Part shown: positions 52,222-61,100 of the stretch, piece by piece
How positions within the stretch are numbered: the first letter of the stretch is position 1
Layout of the letters: each line of letters begins with the position of its first letter
Origin: Candidatus Gemmiger excrementigallinarum
GTDB lineage: Bacteria; Bacillota; Clostridia; Oscillospirales; Ruminococcaceae
Direction of reading: 5' to 3'
DNA: 64,000 nucleotides
Assembly: GCA_019116445.1 (NCBI GenBank)
Contig: DXBP01000059.1
Location: 1-64,000, forward strand
Notes under the pieces: generated by a model
Seen by the model: only the letters and a program-made list of their open reading frames with translations
Database searches by the model: none
What the model was told of the DNA's origin: nothing
Position numbers and translations under genes: made by a program

Positions 52222-52929
52222 ATGGGGATTCAATACAAACGCATCCTGCTGAAAGTCAGCGGCGAAGCACTTTCCGGCCCCAAGGGAACCGGCTTTGATG
52301 AAGCAACCATCGCTTCCATCTGCGCCGGCATCAAAGCCGCACATGAACTCGGTGCCCAGATCGGCATTGTGGTGGGCGGCGGCAACTTCTGGCGCGGCCG
52401 CTCCAGCGGCAAGATGGACCGTATGGATGCCGATAAGATCGGTATGCTGGCAACCGTGATGAACGCTCTGGCCGTCAAGGACGCATTGCGTCAGCAGGGA
52501 GTACCGGCAGTGGTGATGACCAGCTCTTTCATGCCCCAGGTGGCGGAAGTGTTCACCAGCGATAAAGCCATTGCCGCACTGGAAAGCGGCCAGATCGTCG
52601 TGTTCGGCGGCGGTACCGGCAACCCGATCTTCTCCACCGATACGGCTTCCGCGCTGCGTGCGCTGGAGATCGGTGCCGATGCCATGTTCAAGGCCACGAT
52701 GGTGGACGGCGTCTATGATAAGGACCCGCACAAATACCCTGATGCGGTTCGCTACGATACGTTGACTTTCACCCGGGTGCTGGATGAGCGCCTGGCGGTG
52801 ATGGATTCCACCGCGGCGACCCTCTGCCGTGATAACGGCCTGCCCATCCTGGTGTTTGACCTGGGCGAACCTGCCAACATCGCGAAGGCTGTGCAGGGCG
52901 AAACGGTGGGCACCCTCGTAAAAGAATAA
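52222..52929 (+). CDS. pyrH: Uridylate kinase
   Basis: PyrH phosphorylates UMP to UDP and is feedback-controlled by UTP. The 235-residue protein shows the amino-acid-kinase fold motifs: LLKVSGEALSGPKGTGFD, GIVVGGGNFWRGRS, GGGTGNPIFSTDTASALRA and GVYDKDPHKYPDA. ATG 52222 was chosen because the family starts here; the longer open frame to 51925 runs through the preceding gene and terminator. It leads the run pyrH-frr-cdsA-dxr-rseP-ispG-polC. Confidence 0.97.
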   Translation: MGIQYKRILLKVSGEALSGPKGTGFDEATIASICAGIKAAHELGAQIGIVVGGGNFWRGRSSGKMDRMDADKIGMLATVMNALAVKDALRQQGVPAVVMTSSFMPQVAEVFTSDKAIAALESGQIVVFGGGTGNPIFSTDTASALRALEIGADAMFKATMVDGVYDKDPHKYPDAVRYDTLTFTRVLDERLAVMDSTAATLCRDNGLPILVFDLGEPANIAKAVQGETVGTLVKE

Positions 52930-52980
52930 GAAAAATTCATAAAATCTGCTTATACTAATCATGATGAAGGAGAAATTGCC

Positions 52981-53535
52981 ATGAGCAGCACGACCAAACC
53001 CTATGAAGAAAAGATGAATGCCAGCGTGGACCATCTGGTCCGGGAACTGGCTGCGATCCGCGCCGGCCGCGCCAACCCTGCCGTCCTGGATAAGGTTACG
53101 GTGGACTACTACGGCAGCCCCACGCCCATCAACCAGATTGCTGCGGTGTCTGTGGCGGAAGCCCGTATCCTGACCATCACCCCCTGGGACCGCCAGATGC
53201 TCAAGCCCATTTCCAAGGCGATCCAGACCAGTGATATCGGCATCAACCCCATTGATGACGGCCAGGTCATCCGTCTGGTGTTCCCGGCTCCCACCGAGGA
53301 ACGCCGCAAGCAGCTGACCAAGGACGTGCAGAAGCAGGGCGAGGAGGCCAAAGTTGCTGTGCGTAACGTCCGCCGTGACGCCATGGATAAGTTCAAGGCC
53401 ATGAAGAAAGCCGGCGAACTGACCGAGGATGACCAGAAGAAACTGGAAGAAGAAACCCAGAAGCTGACCGACAAGTACGTCAAGATGATCGACGATACCT
53501 GTGCGGCCAAAAACAAGGAAATCATGGAAGTCTGA
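52981..53535 (+). CDS. frr: Ribosome recycling factor
   Basis: RRF with EF-G splits post-termination ribosomes. The 184-residue protein has the tRNA-mimic two-domain pattern: a long three-helix bundle (LVRELAAIRAGRANPAVLDKV at the start, RNVRRDAMDKFKAM later) and the small beta/alpha domain with GSPTPINQIAAVSV. ATGAAGGAGAAATTGCC precedes the ATG. It follows pyrH by 51 nt, the usual pairing. Confidence 0.97.
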   Translation: MSSTTKPYEEKMNASVDHLVRELAAIRAGRANPAVLDKVTVDYYGSPTPINQIAAVSVAEARILTITPWDRQMLKPISKAIQTSDIGINPIDDGQVIRLVFPAPTEERRKQLTKDVQKQGEEAKVAVRNVRRDAMDKFKAMKKAGELTEDDQKKLEEETQKLTDKYVKMIDDTCAAKNKEIMEV

Positions 53536-53561
53536 TTCCGGTCAGCGCTTCCTCATCGTCT

Positions 53562-53591
53562 GTGCGGGCATGCCGATCGGCACGCCCGCAT
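53562..53591 (+). other. GC-rich hairpin between frr and cdsA
   Basis: GCGGGC-A-TGCC / GGCA-C-GCCCGC (about 53564-53590, GATC loop) forms a stable hairpin without a T tract, so it is not a standard terminator. It lies in the 102-nt gap where uppS is often found; it could stabilise the upstream mRNA end. Confidence 0.5.
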
Positions 53592-53637
53592 AGGCTGTTA
53601 TGAGTACACTATTCCATCCGTGAAAGGGAACCACCGT

Positions 53638-54498
53638 ATGAAGACCCGCGTCATTACCGCCGTAGTCGGCCTGGCCCTGTTGGCCGTTGTGCTGGCGTTT
53701 TTCAACACCATCCTGTTTGATCTGGTGCTCAGCGCCGTTTGCCTGATCGCCATTCACGAGGTATTTTCCGCAATGGGATTCGGCAAAAAGCAATGGTATC
53801 TGTATGCCGTGGCCGTGCCGTATACGCTGCTGATCATGCTTACCACCACCCAGGCCGCCCGCGCGCTGGTGTTGCCGGTCAGTTTCCTGGTGGTGCTGTT
53901 TTTCAATGTCTGCCAGATCACCCATGTGCAGAAACTGGATTTCGGCAAACTCGCGGGATACGTCTATTTTTCCGGTGTGATCATCTTCTGCTTTTACTCG
54001 CTCATTCACCTCAAACGGATGCTTCCTTTTGAAAACTATCGCTACGACGCGGTATATTTCATCCTGCTCACACTCTGCTTCGCCTGGGGCGGCGATACGG
54101 CGGCCTATTTTGTCGGCCGTGCCTTCGGCAAGCATAAGCTGGCGCCTGTTGTCAGCCCGCACAAGACGGTGGAAGGTGCCATCGGCGGAATCGTGGGCAG
54201 TGTTGCAGCCGGTATGCTGCTGACGGCGGCCTATACGCTTCTGTCCTCTGCCTTCAATGTCATCAGCATCCAGATGCGTCCCAAACATTACCTGGTCCTG
54301 CTGTTCATGGGCGCCATTGCTTCGGTGCTGGGCATTCTCGGCGACCTGTTTGCCTCGGCGGTCAAGCGCCAGGTGGGCATCAAGGATTACGGCACGATCT
54401 TCCCGGGGCACGGCGGTATCCTGGACCGCTTTGACAGCGTTATGTTCATCGCGCCTTTTGTAGCCATCGTCGTGCGCTATTTCTTCTATGTACTGTAA
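53638..54498 (+). CDS. cdsA: Phosphatidate cytidylyltransferase
   Basis: CdsA makes CDP-diacylglycerol from phosphatidic acid and CTP. The 286-residue protein is mostly membrane helices and ends with the CDP-diglyceride synthetase signature at about residues 240-266: SAVKRQVGIKDYG followed by PGHGGILDRFDS. AAAGGGAACCACC precedes ATG 53638; a GTG 18 nt upstream is in frame but less well placed. It lies 102 nt after frr. The usual upstream neighbour uppS is missing here. Confidence 0.95.
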   Translation: MKTRVITAVVGLALLAVVLAFFNTILFDLVLSAVCLIAIHEVFSAMGFGKKQWYLYAVAVPYTLLIMLTTTQAARALVLPVSFLVVLFFNVCQITHVQKLDFGKLAGYVYFSGVIIFCFYSLIHLKRMLPFENYRYDAVYFILLTLCFAWGGDTAAYFVGRAFGKHKLAPVVSPHKTVEGAIGGIVGSVAAGMLLTAAYTLLSSAFNVISIQMRPKHYLVLLFMGAIASVLGILGDLFASAVKRQVGIKDYGTIFPGHGGILDRFDSVMFIAPFVAIVVRYFFYVL

Positions 54499-54516
54499 GA
54501 TAAAGGATGGAAACGT

Positions 54517-55668
54517 ATGAATAAAACCATCACCTTGCTGGGCTCCACGGGTTCCATCGGCACCCAGAGCCTGGATGTCTGCCGTATGCACGGCTATTCG
54601 GTGTTCGGTCTGGCGGCAAACGCCCGTGTGGACAAACTGCTGGAACAGATCCGGGAGTTTCATCCCCGCTATGCGGTGGTTGTGGACCCGGATGCCTTCC
54701 GCAAACTGGAGGCGGAACTGGCCGGGCAGTCCGATGCGCCGCAGCTGCTGCAGGGGCCGGAAGGCTTGCGGGAACTGGCCGCTATGGAAGGCCCGGACGT
54801 AGTGCTCAATGCGGTGGTCGGCATTGCCGGTCTGGATGCGTCGCTTGCGGCCATCGAGAGCGGTCATGACCTGGCGCTGGCCAATAAAGAGAGCCTTGTT
54901 ACCGGCGGTCACCTTGTCACCGATGTGGTGAAACAGCACGGTGTGCACCTTTTGCCGGTGGACAGTGAGCACAGCGCCATTTTCCAATGTCTGCAGGATG
55001 CCCACAGCGCCAAAACGCTGGAAAAAATCCTGCTCACGGCGTCGGGCGGCCCGTTCTTCGGAATGACTACCGAGGAACTGCGCGGCAAAACCAAGGCTGA
55101 TGCCCTGCGCCATCCCAACTGGAATATGGGTGCCAAAATCACCATTGATTCCGCTACCCTGATGAACAAGGGCCTGGAACTGATCGAAGCGGCGTGGCTG
55201 TTCGGCCTGCCGGAGGATAAGATCCAGATCGTTGTGCAGCGGGAAAGCATCATTCACTCGGCGGTGCAGTTTGCCGACCATTCCATCATTGCCCAGCTGG
55301 GCGTGCCGGATATGCGCATTCCCATTCAGTATGCGCTGACCTGGCCGGAACGTCTGCCCAGCCCGGTGCCGGAACTGGATTTCACGGCCCTGACCAAGCT
55401 GAGCATCGCCACAGCGGACGAGGAAACCTTCCGCTGCCTGGCAGCCTGCAAAAAAGCCATCCGCAAGGGCGGCCTGGCCCCCTGTGCGGCCAACGGTGCC
55501 AACGAGGCCGCCGTTGCTCATTTTCTGCGGGATGAAATTGGTTTCCTGGACATCGGCCGTCTGGTGGAAGGCATTGTGGACAGCGACAGCTTCGGCGGTG
55601 ACTACACACTGGCCGATGTACATGAATGTGACCGTATGGCCCGCGCTTATGTGGAAGCGCATATCTGA
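54517..55668 (+). CDS. dxr: 1-deoxy-D-xylulose 5-phosphate reductoisomerase
   Basis: Dxr makes 2-C-methylerythritol 4-phosphate, the committed step of the MEP isoprenoid pathway. The 383-residue protein has the NADPH site LLGSTGSIGTQSLDVCR, ANKESLVTGG, the metal/substrate block PVDSEHSAIFQCL, GGPFFG with the flexible loop, and the NWNMGAKITIDSATLMNKGLE helix region. GGATGGAAACGT precedes the ATG. The next MEP gene, ispG, is two genes downstream. Confidence 0.97.
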   Translation: MNKTITLLGSTGSIGTQSLDVCRMHGYSVFGLAANARVDKLLEQIREFHPRYAVVVDPDAFRKLEAELAGQSDAPQLLQGPEGLRELAAMEGPDVVLNAVVGIAGLDASLAAIESGHDLALANKESLVTGGHLVTDVVKQHGVHLLPVDSEHSAIFQCLQDAHSAKTLEKILLTASGGPFFGMTTEELRGKTKADALRHPNWNMGAKITIDSATLMNKGLELIEAAWLFGLPEDKIQIVVQRESIIHSAVQFADHSIIAQLGVPDMRIPIQYALTWPERLPSPVPELDFTALTKLSIATADEETFRCLAACKKAIRKGGLAPCAANGANEAAVAHFLRDEIGFLDIGRLVEGIVDSDSFGGDYTLADVHECDRMARAYVEAHI

Positions 55669-55684
55669 GATTTGAGAGGTGCCT

Positions 55685-56773
55685 ATGACTGCAATACTGA
55701 CCGGGCTGGTATCCCTGCTCGTGTTCGGGGTTGTCATTTTGGTGCATGAACTGGGTCACTTTTGGGCGGCCCGGCATTGCGGCATCCGGGTGGAGGAGTT
55801 CTCCATCGGATTTGGTCCGAAACTGTTCGCCTGGAACCGCGGCGGTACACGGTATACCCTGCGGCTGATCCCGCTGGGCGGCTACAATCTGTTTTCCAAC
55901 CCGCCGGACCCGGAGGACGGGGAAGAAATTCCGCCGGTCCGTCCGCCGGAACGGAAGAAGGGGCTGTTCCCTGTAGTGATGCGGGGCCTGGAGTTTGAGC
56001 AGGCCGGTGCATGGCAGCGCTTTTTTGTTACGTTGTGGGGCGCGGTGATGAATTTCCTGCTGGGGCTCATCGTTTTGCTGATTCTGGTGTTCAGCATGGG
56101 CAGCCTTGGCGGTACCACCATTGCCCAGTTTGTGGATGGCGCTTCCAGCAGCCAGACCGGGCTGCAGCTGGGGGATACCCTTGTGGAAGTGGACGGCAAG
56201 CGGGTGCATACGGCCAACTCCCTGGCGCAGCTGTTTGATGGAACCGCTCGGCAGCACACCATGACGGTGCTGCGCGGTGACGAAATCGTGACCCTTCCTG
56301 CGGTCACCGTCGCGCCGACGGAAGATGCAGAGGGCAATATTATCAGCAGTGTGGATTTCCGCGTGGCGGCTGTGCCCAAAACGCTGCGCAATGTGCTGGT
56401 ACAGACCGGGGAATTCTTCCAGTATTACAGTACCGCCATTCTGGGCGGCTTCTGGGATCTGGCCACCGGGCAGGTGGGGGTCGATCAGCTTTCGGGTCCC
56501 ATCGGTACGGTATCGGCAGTCAGCCAGGCTGTGCAGTATGGCTGGCGGGATGTCCTTTCCCTGATGGCGCTGCTGACCATCAACGTGGGAATTTTCAATT
56601 TGCTGCCGGTCCCGGCGCTGGACGGCTGCAAACTGCTGTTTTTGTTGTTTGAAGGGCTGACCGGGCACGCGGTGCCCCAGCGCTTCCAGATGGCGGTGAA
56701 TACCGCCGGCATGGTTCTTTTGCTGTGGCTGATGCTGCTGGTGACCATGCAGGATATTACCAGGATTTTGTAA
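55685..56773 (+). CDS. rseP: RIP metalloprotease RseP/RasP
   Basis: This site-2 protease cuts transmembrane anti-sigma factors, signal peptides or other single-pass proteins inside the membrane. The 362-residue protein has the zinc motif HELGH (21-25) in TM1, one PDZ domain (about 145-215), and the third ligand in NLLPVPALDGCKLL. The usual GG after LD is GC here; the Asp ligand itself is kept. GAGAGG precedes ATG 55685. dxr-rseP-ispG is a standard order in Firmicutes. Confidence 0.95.
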   Translation: MTAILTGLVSLLVFGVVILVHELGHFWAARHCGIRVEEFSIGFGPKLFAWNRGGTRYTLRLIPLGGYNLFSNPPDPEDGEEIPPVRPPERKKGLFPVVMRGLEFEQAGAWQRFFVTLWGAVMNFLLGLIVLLILVFSMGSLGGTTIAQFVDGASSSQTGLQLGDTLVEVDGKRVHTANSLAQLFDGTARQHTMTVLRGDEIVTLPAVTVAPTEDAEGNIISSVDFRVAAVPKTLRNVLVQTGEFFQYYSTAILGGFWDLATGQVGVDQLSGPIGTVSAVSQAVQYGWRDVLSLMALLTINVGIFNLLPVPALDGCKLLFLLFEGLTGHAVPQRFQMAVNTAGMVLLLWLMLLVTMQDITRIL

Positions 56774-56785
56774 GGAGGAGCAGCT

Positions 56786-57838
56786 ATGACGCGCCAACTG
56801 AAACGGGAAGTCAAGATCGGAAACATCACCATTGGCGGTACCAACCCCATCGCCGTGCAGACGATGCTCAATGTGCCGGTCAAGGATATTGCGGGCAATG
56901 TGGCCCAGGCCAGGCAGGTGGCGGCAGCCGGCTGCCAGATCGTGCGCGTTACGGTTCCCACGCCCGAGGATGCGGCGGTGGTGTCTGCCATCAAAGAAGC
57001 GGTGGATATTCCGGTAGTGGCGGACATCCATTTTGATTACCGCGCTGCGCTGGCCGCGTTGGATGCCGGCGCAGATAAAATCCGGATCAATCCCGGCAAT
57101 ATTGGCTCCGACGACCGCGTGAAGGCGGTGGCCGATGCCTGCAACGCCAAAAATGTGCCTATCCGCATTGGCGTCAATGGCGGCAGCCTGGAAAAACATA
57201 TCCTGGCCAAGTATGGCGCTCCGGTGCCCGAAGCCATGGTGGAAAGTGCCCTGTATCACGTGCGCCTGCTGGAAAAGCATGATTTTGACAACATCGTCAT
57301 CTCCATCAAGTCCAGCAATGTTCCCCGCATGATGGCGGCCTACCGGATGCTCTCTGCCCAGACGAACTACCCGCTGCACGTGGGTGTCACCGAAGCGGGG
57401 GGCAACCGTATGGGGCTCATCAAGTCCGGTATGGGCATCGGCGGTCTGCTGCTGGAAGGTATCGGCGATACGCTGCGTGTTTCCCTCACCGAGGACCCTG
57501 AAAACGAGGTCTATGCGGGCTATGATATTCTGCGTGCGGTGGGCTATGCTGTGGCAGGGCCCGAAATCATCAGCTGCCCCACCTGCGGCCGTACCCAGTA
57601 CCCCATGATCGAGATTGCCAACGAGGTGGAGCGTCGTCTGCGGGATGAGGGCTTCAAGAAGCCGCTGAAGATCGCCATTATGGGCTGCGTGGTCAATGGA
57701 CCCGGTGAGGCGTCGGATGCCGATATCGGTATTGCCGGCGGCAAGGACGAGGCATTGCTCTTCATCCGCGGCGAAAAGGTCCGTATGCTCAAGGGGGATA
57801 TTGTCGGTCAGTTCATCGACGAGATCCACAAGCTGTAA
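56786..57838 (+). CDS. ispG: 4-hydroxy-3-methylbut-2-enyl diphosphate synthase
   Basis: IspG is the 4Fe-4S enzyme of the next-to-last MEP step. The 350-residue protein has the barrel start QTMLNVPVKD, LRINPGNIG-type KIRINPGNIG, VTEAGGNRMGLIKS, and the cluster ligands in CPTCGRTQ and MGCVVNGPGE. It is the shorter bacterial form without the plant insert. TAAGGAGGAGCAGCT precedes the ATG. It lies 12 nt after rseP. Confidence 0.97.
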   Translation: MTRQLKREVKIGNITIGGTNPIAVQTMLNVPVKDIAGNVAQARQVAAAGCQIVRVTVPTPEDAAVVSAIKEAVDIPVVADIHFDYRAALAALDAGADKIRINPGNIGSDDRVKAVADACNAKNVPIRIGVNGGSLEKHILAKYGAPVPEAMVESALYHVRLLEKHDFDNIVISIKSSNVPRMMAAYRMLSAQTNYPLHVGVTEAGGNRMGLIKSGMGIGGLLLEGIGDTLRVSLTEDPENEVYAGYDILRAVGYAVAGPEIISCPTCGRTQYPMIEIANEVERRLRDEGFKKPLKIAIMGCVVNGPGEASDADIGIAGGKDEALLFIRGEKVRMLKGDIVGQFIDEIHKL

Positions 57839-57860
57839 GCCTTCCGGGCAGGGAGGGAGC

Positions 57861-58130
57861 GTGACGGTTATGGAGGTTCTGTTCGAGATCGTCGGGGAAG
57901 TTCTGCTGGAAATTCTGCAGGAGATCTGGCCGCCGGTTCTGGCTGTCGTAGACGGCGCGCTGGTTCTGTTGTTTGGCTTTCTGACCTGGCTGTTCTTCTC
58001 GCAAGGGGAAGCCGCCAGGGCAGTTATCAGTCTGCTGGCAGCGGGGCTGTTTTTGGCTGTGGGCATCACAGGATTCAAAACAGGCCTGTATACCCGCAAA
58101 GGCCGCGACAACCGTTGCCGGAAGAAATAA
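57861..58130 (+). CDS. Small membrane protein between ispG and polC
   Basis: The 86- to 89-residue protein has an amphipathic acidic N terminus (MEVLFEIVGEVLLEILQEIW) and two hydrophobic segments, LVLLFGFLTWLFF and ISLLAAGLFLAVGITGF, then a basic tail. GTG 57861 fits the GGGAGGG ribosome-binding site better; ATG 57870 in the same frame is the alternative. It is sandwiched between ispG (22 nt) and polC (36 nt), so it is co-transcribed with them. No known family is recognised; its conserved position in relatives would show whether it is real. Confidence 0.7.
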   Translation: MTVMEVLFEIVGEVLLEILQEIWPPVLAVVDGALVLLFGFLTWLFFSQGEAARAVISLLAAGLFLAVGITGFKTGLYTRKGRDNRCRKK

Positions 58131-58166
58131 AAACGCCCCCGTTTTTTCATCTGCAAAGGAGTCACT

Positions 58167-61100
58167 TTGAAACCACTTGTAACCCAGGTCTGGCCGCAGT
58201 TTACGGCAGACCAGCAGTTCTGTGCCGCTTTCGGCAACGTTCTTGTGGAGCGTGTGGAACTGTACCGTACAAAACGTCAGGTTATTATCTGCCTGCGCAG
58301 CGCCGAACCCCTGGATCAGGCGCTGTGCGGGCGCCTTTGTGCTTCCCTGCAGGAAGTATTCGCGGGGTACGAGCTGCATCTGCGCAACTATTTTGCCTAT
58401 CCGAATATTACGCCGGAATCGGTCTGCCTGATGATCCAGGAACTCAAGGAAAAAGGTATGCCGGTCAATGGCTTTCTGGATAAGGAACAGCCCGTGGTCT
58501 TCGGGGAAGACGGCATCACCATCCGGGTCAATGCAGGCCGCACGATTCTGGAAAGCGTGGAACTGCCCCGGGTGCTGGCGGAACTGATCCAGGAACGCAC
58601 CGGTTCATTGCCCATTGTTCGTCTGGCGGATACTGGTCATGCCCGTTCGGAGGAAGAATTCGAGCAGTACCTGCAGGAAAAAGCGCCGGTGGTCAAGTTC
58701 GAAGCCAAGGAAACGCCCCCGGACTTTACCATCGAAGGGATGGCACTCACCAACAAGCCGGTCAAGGTATTCTACGGCAAGAACTTCAAACCCACCGAAA
58801 CCCGTCACCTCAACGATCTGGGCGACGGCGGCAAGGTGGTGGTCTGGGGCGACGTCTTTGCCACCGAGGTCAAGGGCAGCCGCCGCAAGATTTATTTCAC
58901 TTCCATTACCGACTATACGGGTTCCGTCAACCTAAAAATTCTGGGGGACGAGGACGCCGATATGTCCAAGTGGGAAGGGCTCAAGCCCGGTACTACACTT
59001 ATCGTGCGCGGTAACTATATGTACGATAAGTATGAGCATGATTTCGTCATCATGCCTTACGATGTATTGCAGGTGGAACGGGAACCCCGCCAGGATACCG
59101 CCCCGGAAGGACAGAAGCGGGTGGAACTGCATCTGCACACCAAGTCCAGTTCCATGGACGGTTTCAACGATCCCGGCAAAATCGTACGTCTGGCCCACCG
59201 CATGGGACATCGGGCCATTGCCATTACCGACCACGGCGTCTGCCAGGGGTATCCCGAAGCCATGCTGGCTACCGACGATATCCACCAGAACGATCCCGAC
59301 TTCAAGCTGATTTACGGCTGCGAAGCCTACTTTGTGGACGATATGATCCCGGCTGTCTACGGCGGGGCCAGAATGCCGTTGTCCGGTTCCTTTGTGGTCT
59401 TTGATACCGAAACCACCGGCCTGGACTCCAACGTGGAGGCCCTCACCGAGATCGGTGCCGTCTTTGTGGAAAACGGCAAGATCAACGAGGAAAAGAAATT
59501 CTGTACCTTCGTCAATCCCGGCAAGCCCATTCCCCAGCGGGTGGTGGAACTCACCGGCATCAATGATGCTATGGTGGCAGACGCCCCCACGCCGGAGGAA
59601 GCCATCCGCGCTTTCAAGGAATTCTGTGGGGATAATGTGCTGGTAGCCCATAACGCCCACAGCTTTGATATGCTGTTTATCCGTAAGGCGGGGGAGAAGG
59701 CAGGCGTCAGCTTTGACGAAAACACCTACATTGATACCCTGCCCATGGGCCAGGCCCTGTTCCCGGGACTGCGCAACTATAAGCTGGATACCATCAACAA
59801 ACATCTGGAAATCCCGCCCTTCAACCATCACCGGGCGGTGGACGATGCCATGGCCCTGGCCCGCATCTTCGAGGTCATGCTGAACGACCTGGAAGAAAAG
59901 GATATCCATACTCTGGAAGCGATCAACACCGGTCTGGGCGGAAATAAAGAGGTTTTAAAGAAGAAATACTACCATCTGATCATTCTGGTACAGAATCAGG
60001 TGGGCCTCAAAAACCTCTACCGTATTGTCAGTGCGGCCCACACCCAGTATTTCTTCAAAAAGCCCCGGGTGCCCCGCAGCCTGCTCAACCGGTACCGCGA
60101 AGGTCTGCTGCTCTCGCCGGCCTGTGAAGCGGGCGAACTGTACCGTGCCATCGTGGCCGGTCAGCCTTACGAGCAGCTGCTGCGCATTGCCGACTACTAT
60201 GACTATCTCGAAGTGCAGCCCCTGGGCAACAACGAGTTTATGGTCCGCAACGGCCAGGTGGATTCCATTGAGGCCATCAAGAACTTCAACCGCACGGTCA
60301 TTCAGCTGGGCGAGGACCTGCACAAGCCCGTTGTCGCCACCGGCGACTCCCACTTCCAGGAGCCGGAGGACTGGATCTACCGCGCCGTGCTCCAGGCGGG
60401 CAATGGATTCAAGGACGCCGACAATCAGGCGCCCCTGTATTACCATACCACCACCGAGATGCTGGAAGATTTCAGCTACCTGCCCCAGGATAAGGCCTTC
60501 GAGATCGTAGTCACCAATCCCAACAAGATTGCTGCCACCATCGACAACAATCTGCGGGCTATCCCCAAAGGCACCTACCCGCCCAGCATCCCCGGCGCCG
60601 AACAGGAATTGCGGGATGATACCTGGAAACACGCAGCTCGGGACTATGGCACGCCGCTGCCCGATGTGCTGCAAAAGCGCCTGAAAAAGGAACTGGATTC
60701 CATCTGCGGCCATGGCTACGCGGTTTTGTATGTCATTGCGGTGCGTCTGGTGGCTTACTCCAACGCAGGCGGCTACCAGGTAGGCAGCCGTGGTTCGGTC
60801 GGTTCCTCGGCTGTGGCCCACTTCTCGGGCATTTCGGAGGTCAACTCCATGCCGCCCCACTATTTGTGCCCTGAGTGTAAGCACAGTGAGTGGATCGACG
60901 ATGGCGTTCACATGGACGGCTTCGACCTGCCCGACAAAAAGTGCCCGGTCTGCGGCCATCCCATGATTGTGGAAGGCCACGACATTCCCTTTGAAACCTT
61001 CCTGGGCTTCTACGGCGACAAGGAACCGGATATCGACCTGAACTTCTCGGGTATGTACCAGTCCCACGTGCACCGCTATACCGAGGAACTCTTCGGCAAG

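Noticed and set aside
56600-56640. Loss of function of RseP because LDGG is LDGC
   Set aside because: The Asp ligand and HELGH motif are intact, and the second Gly is not a zinc ligand.
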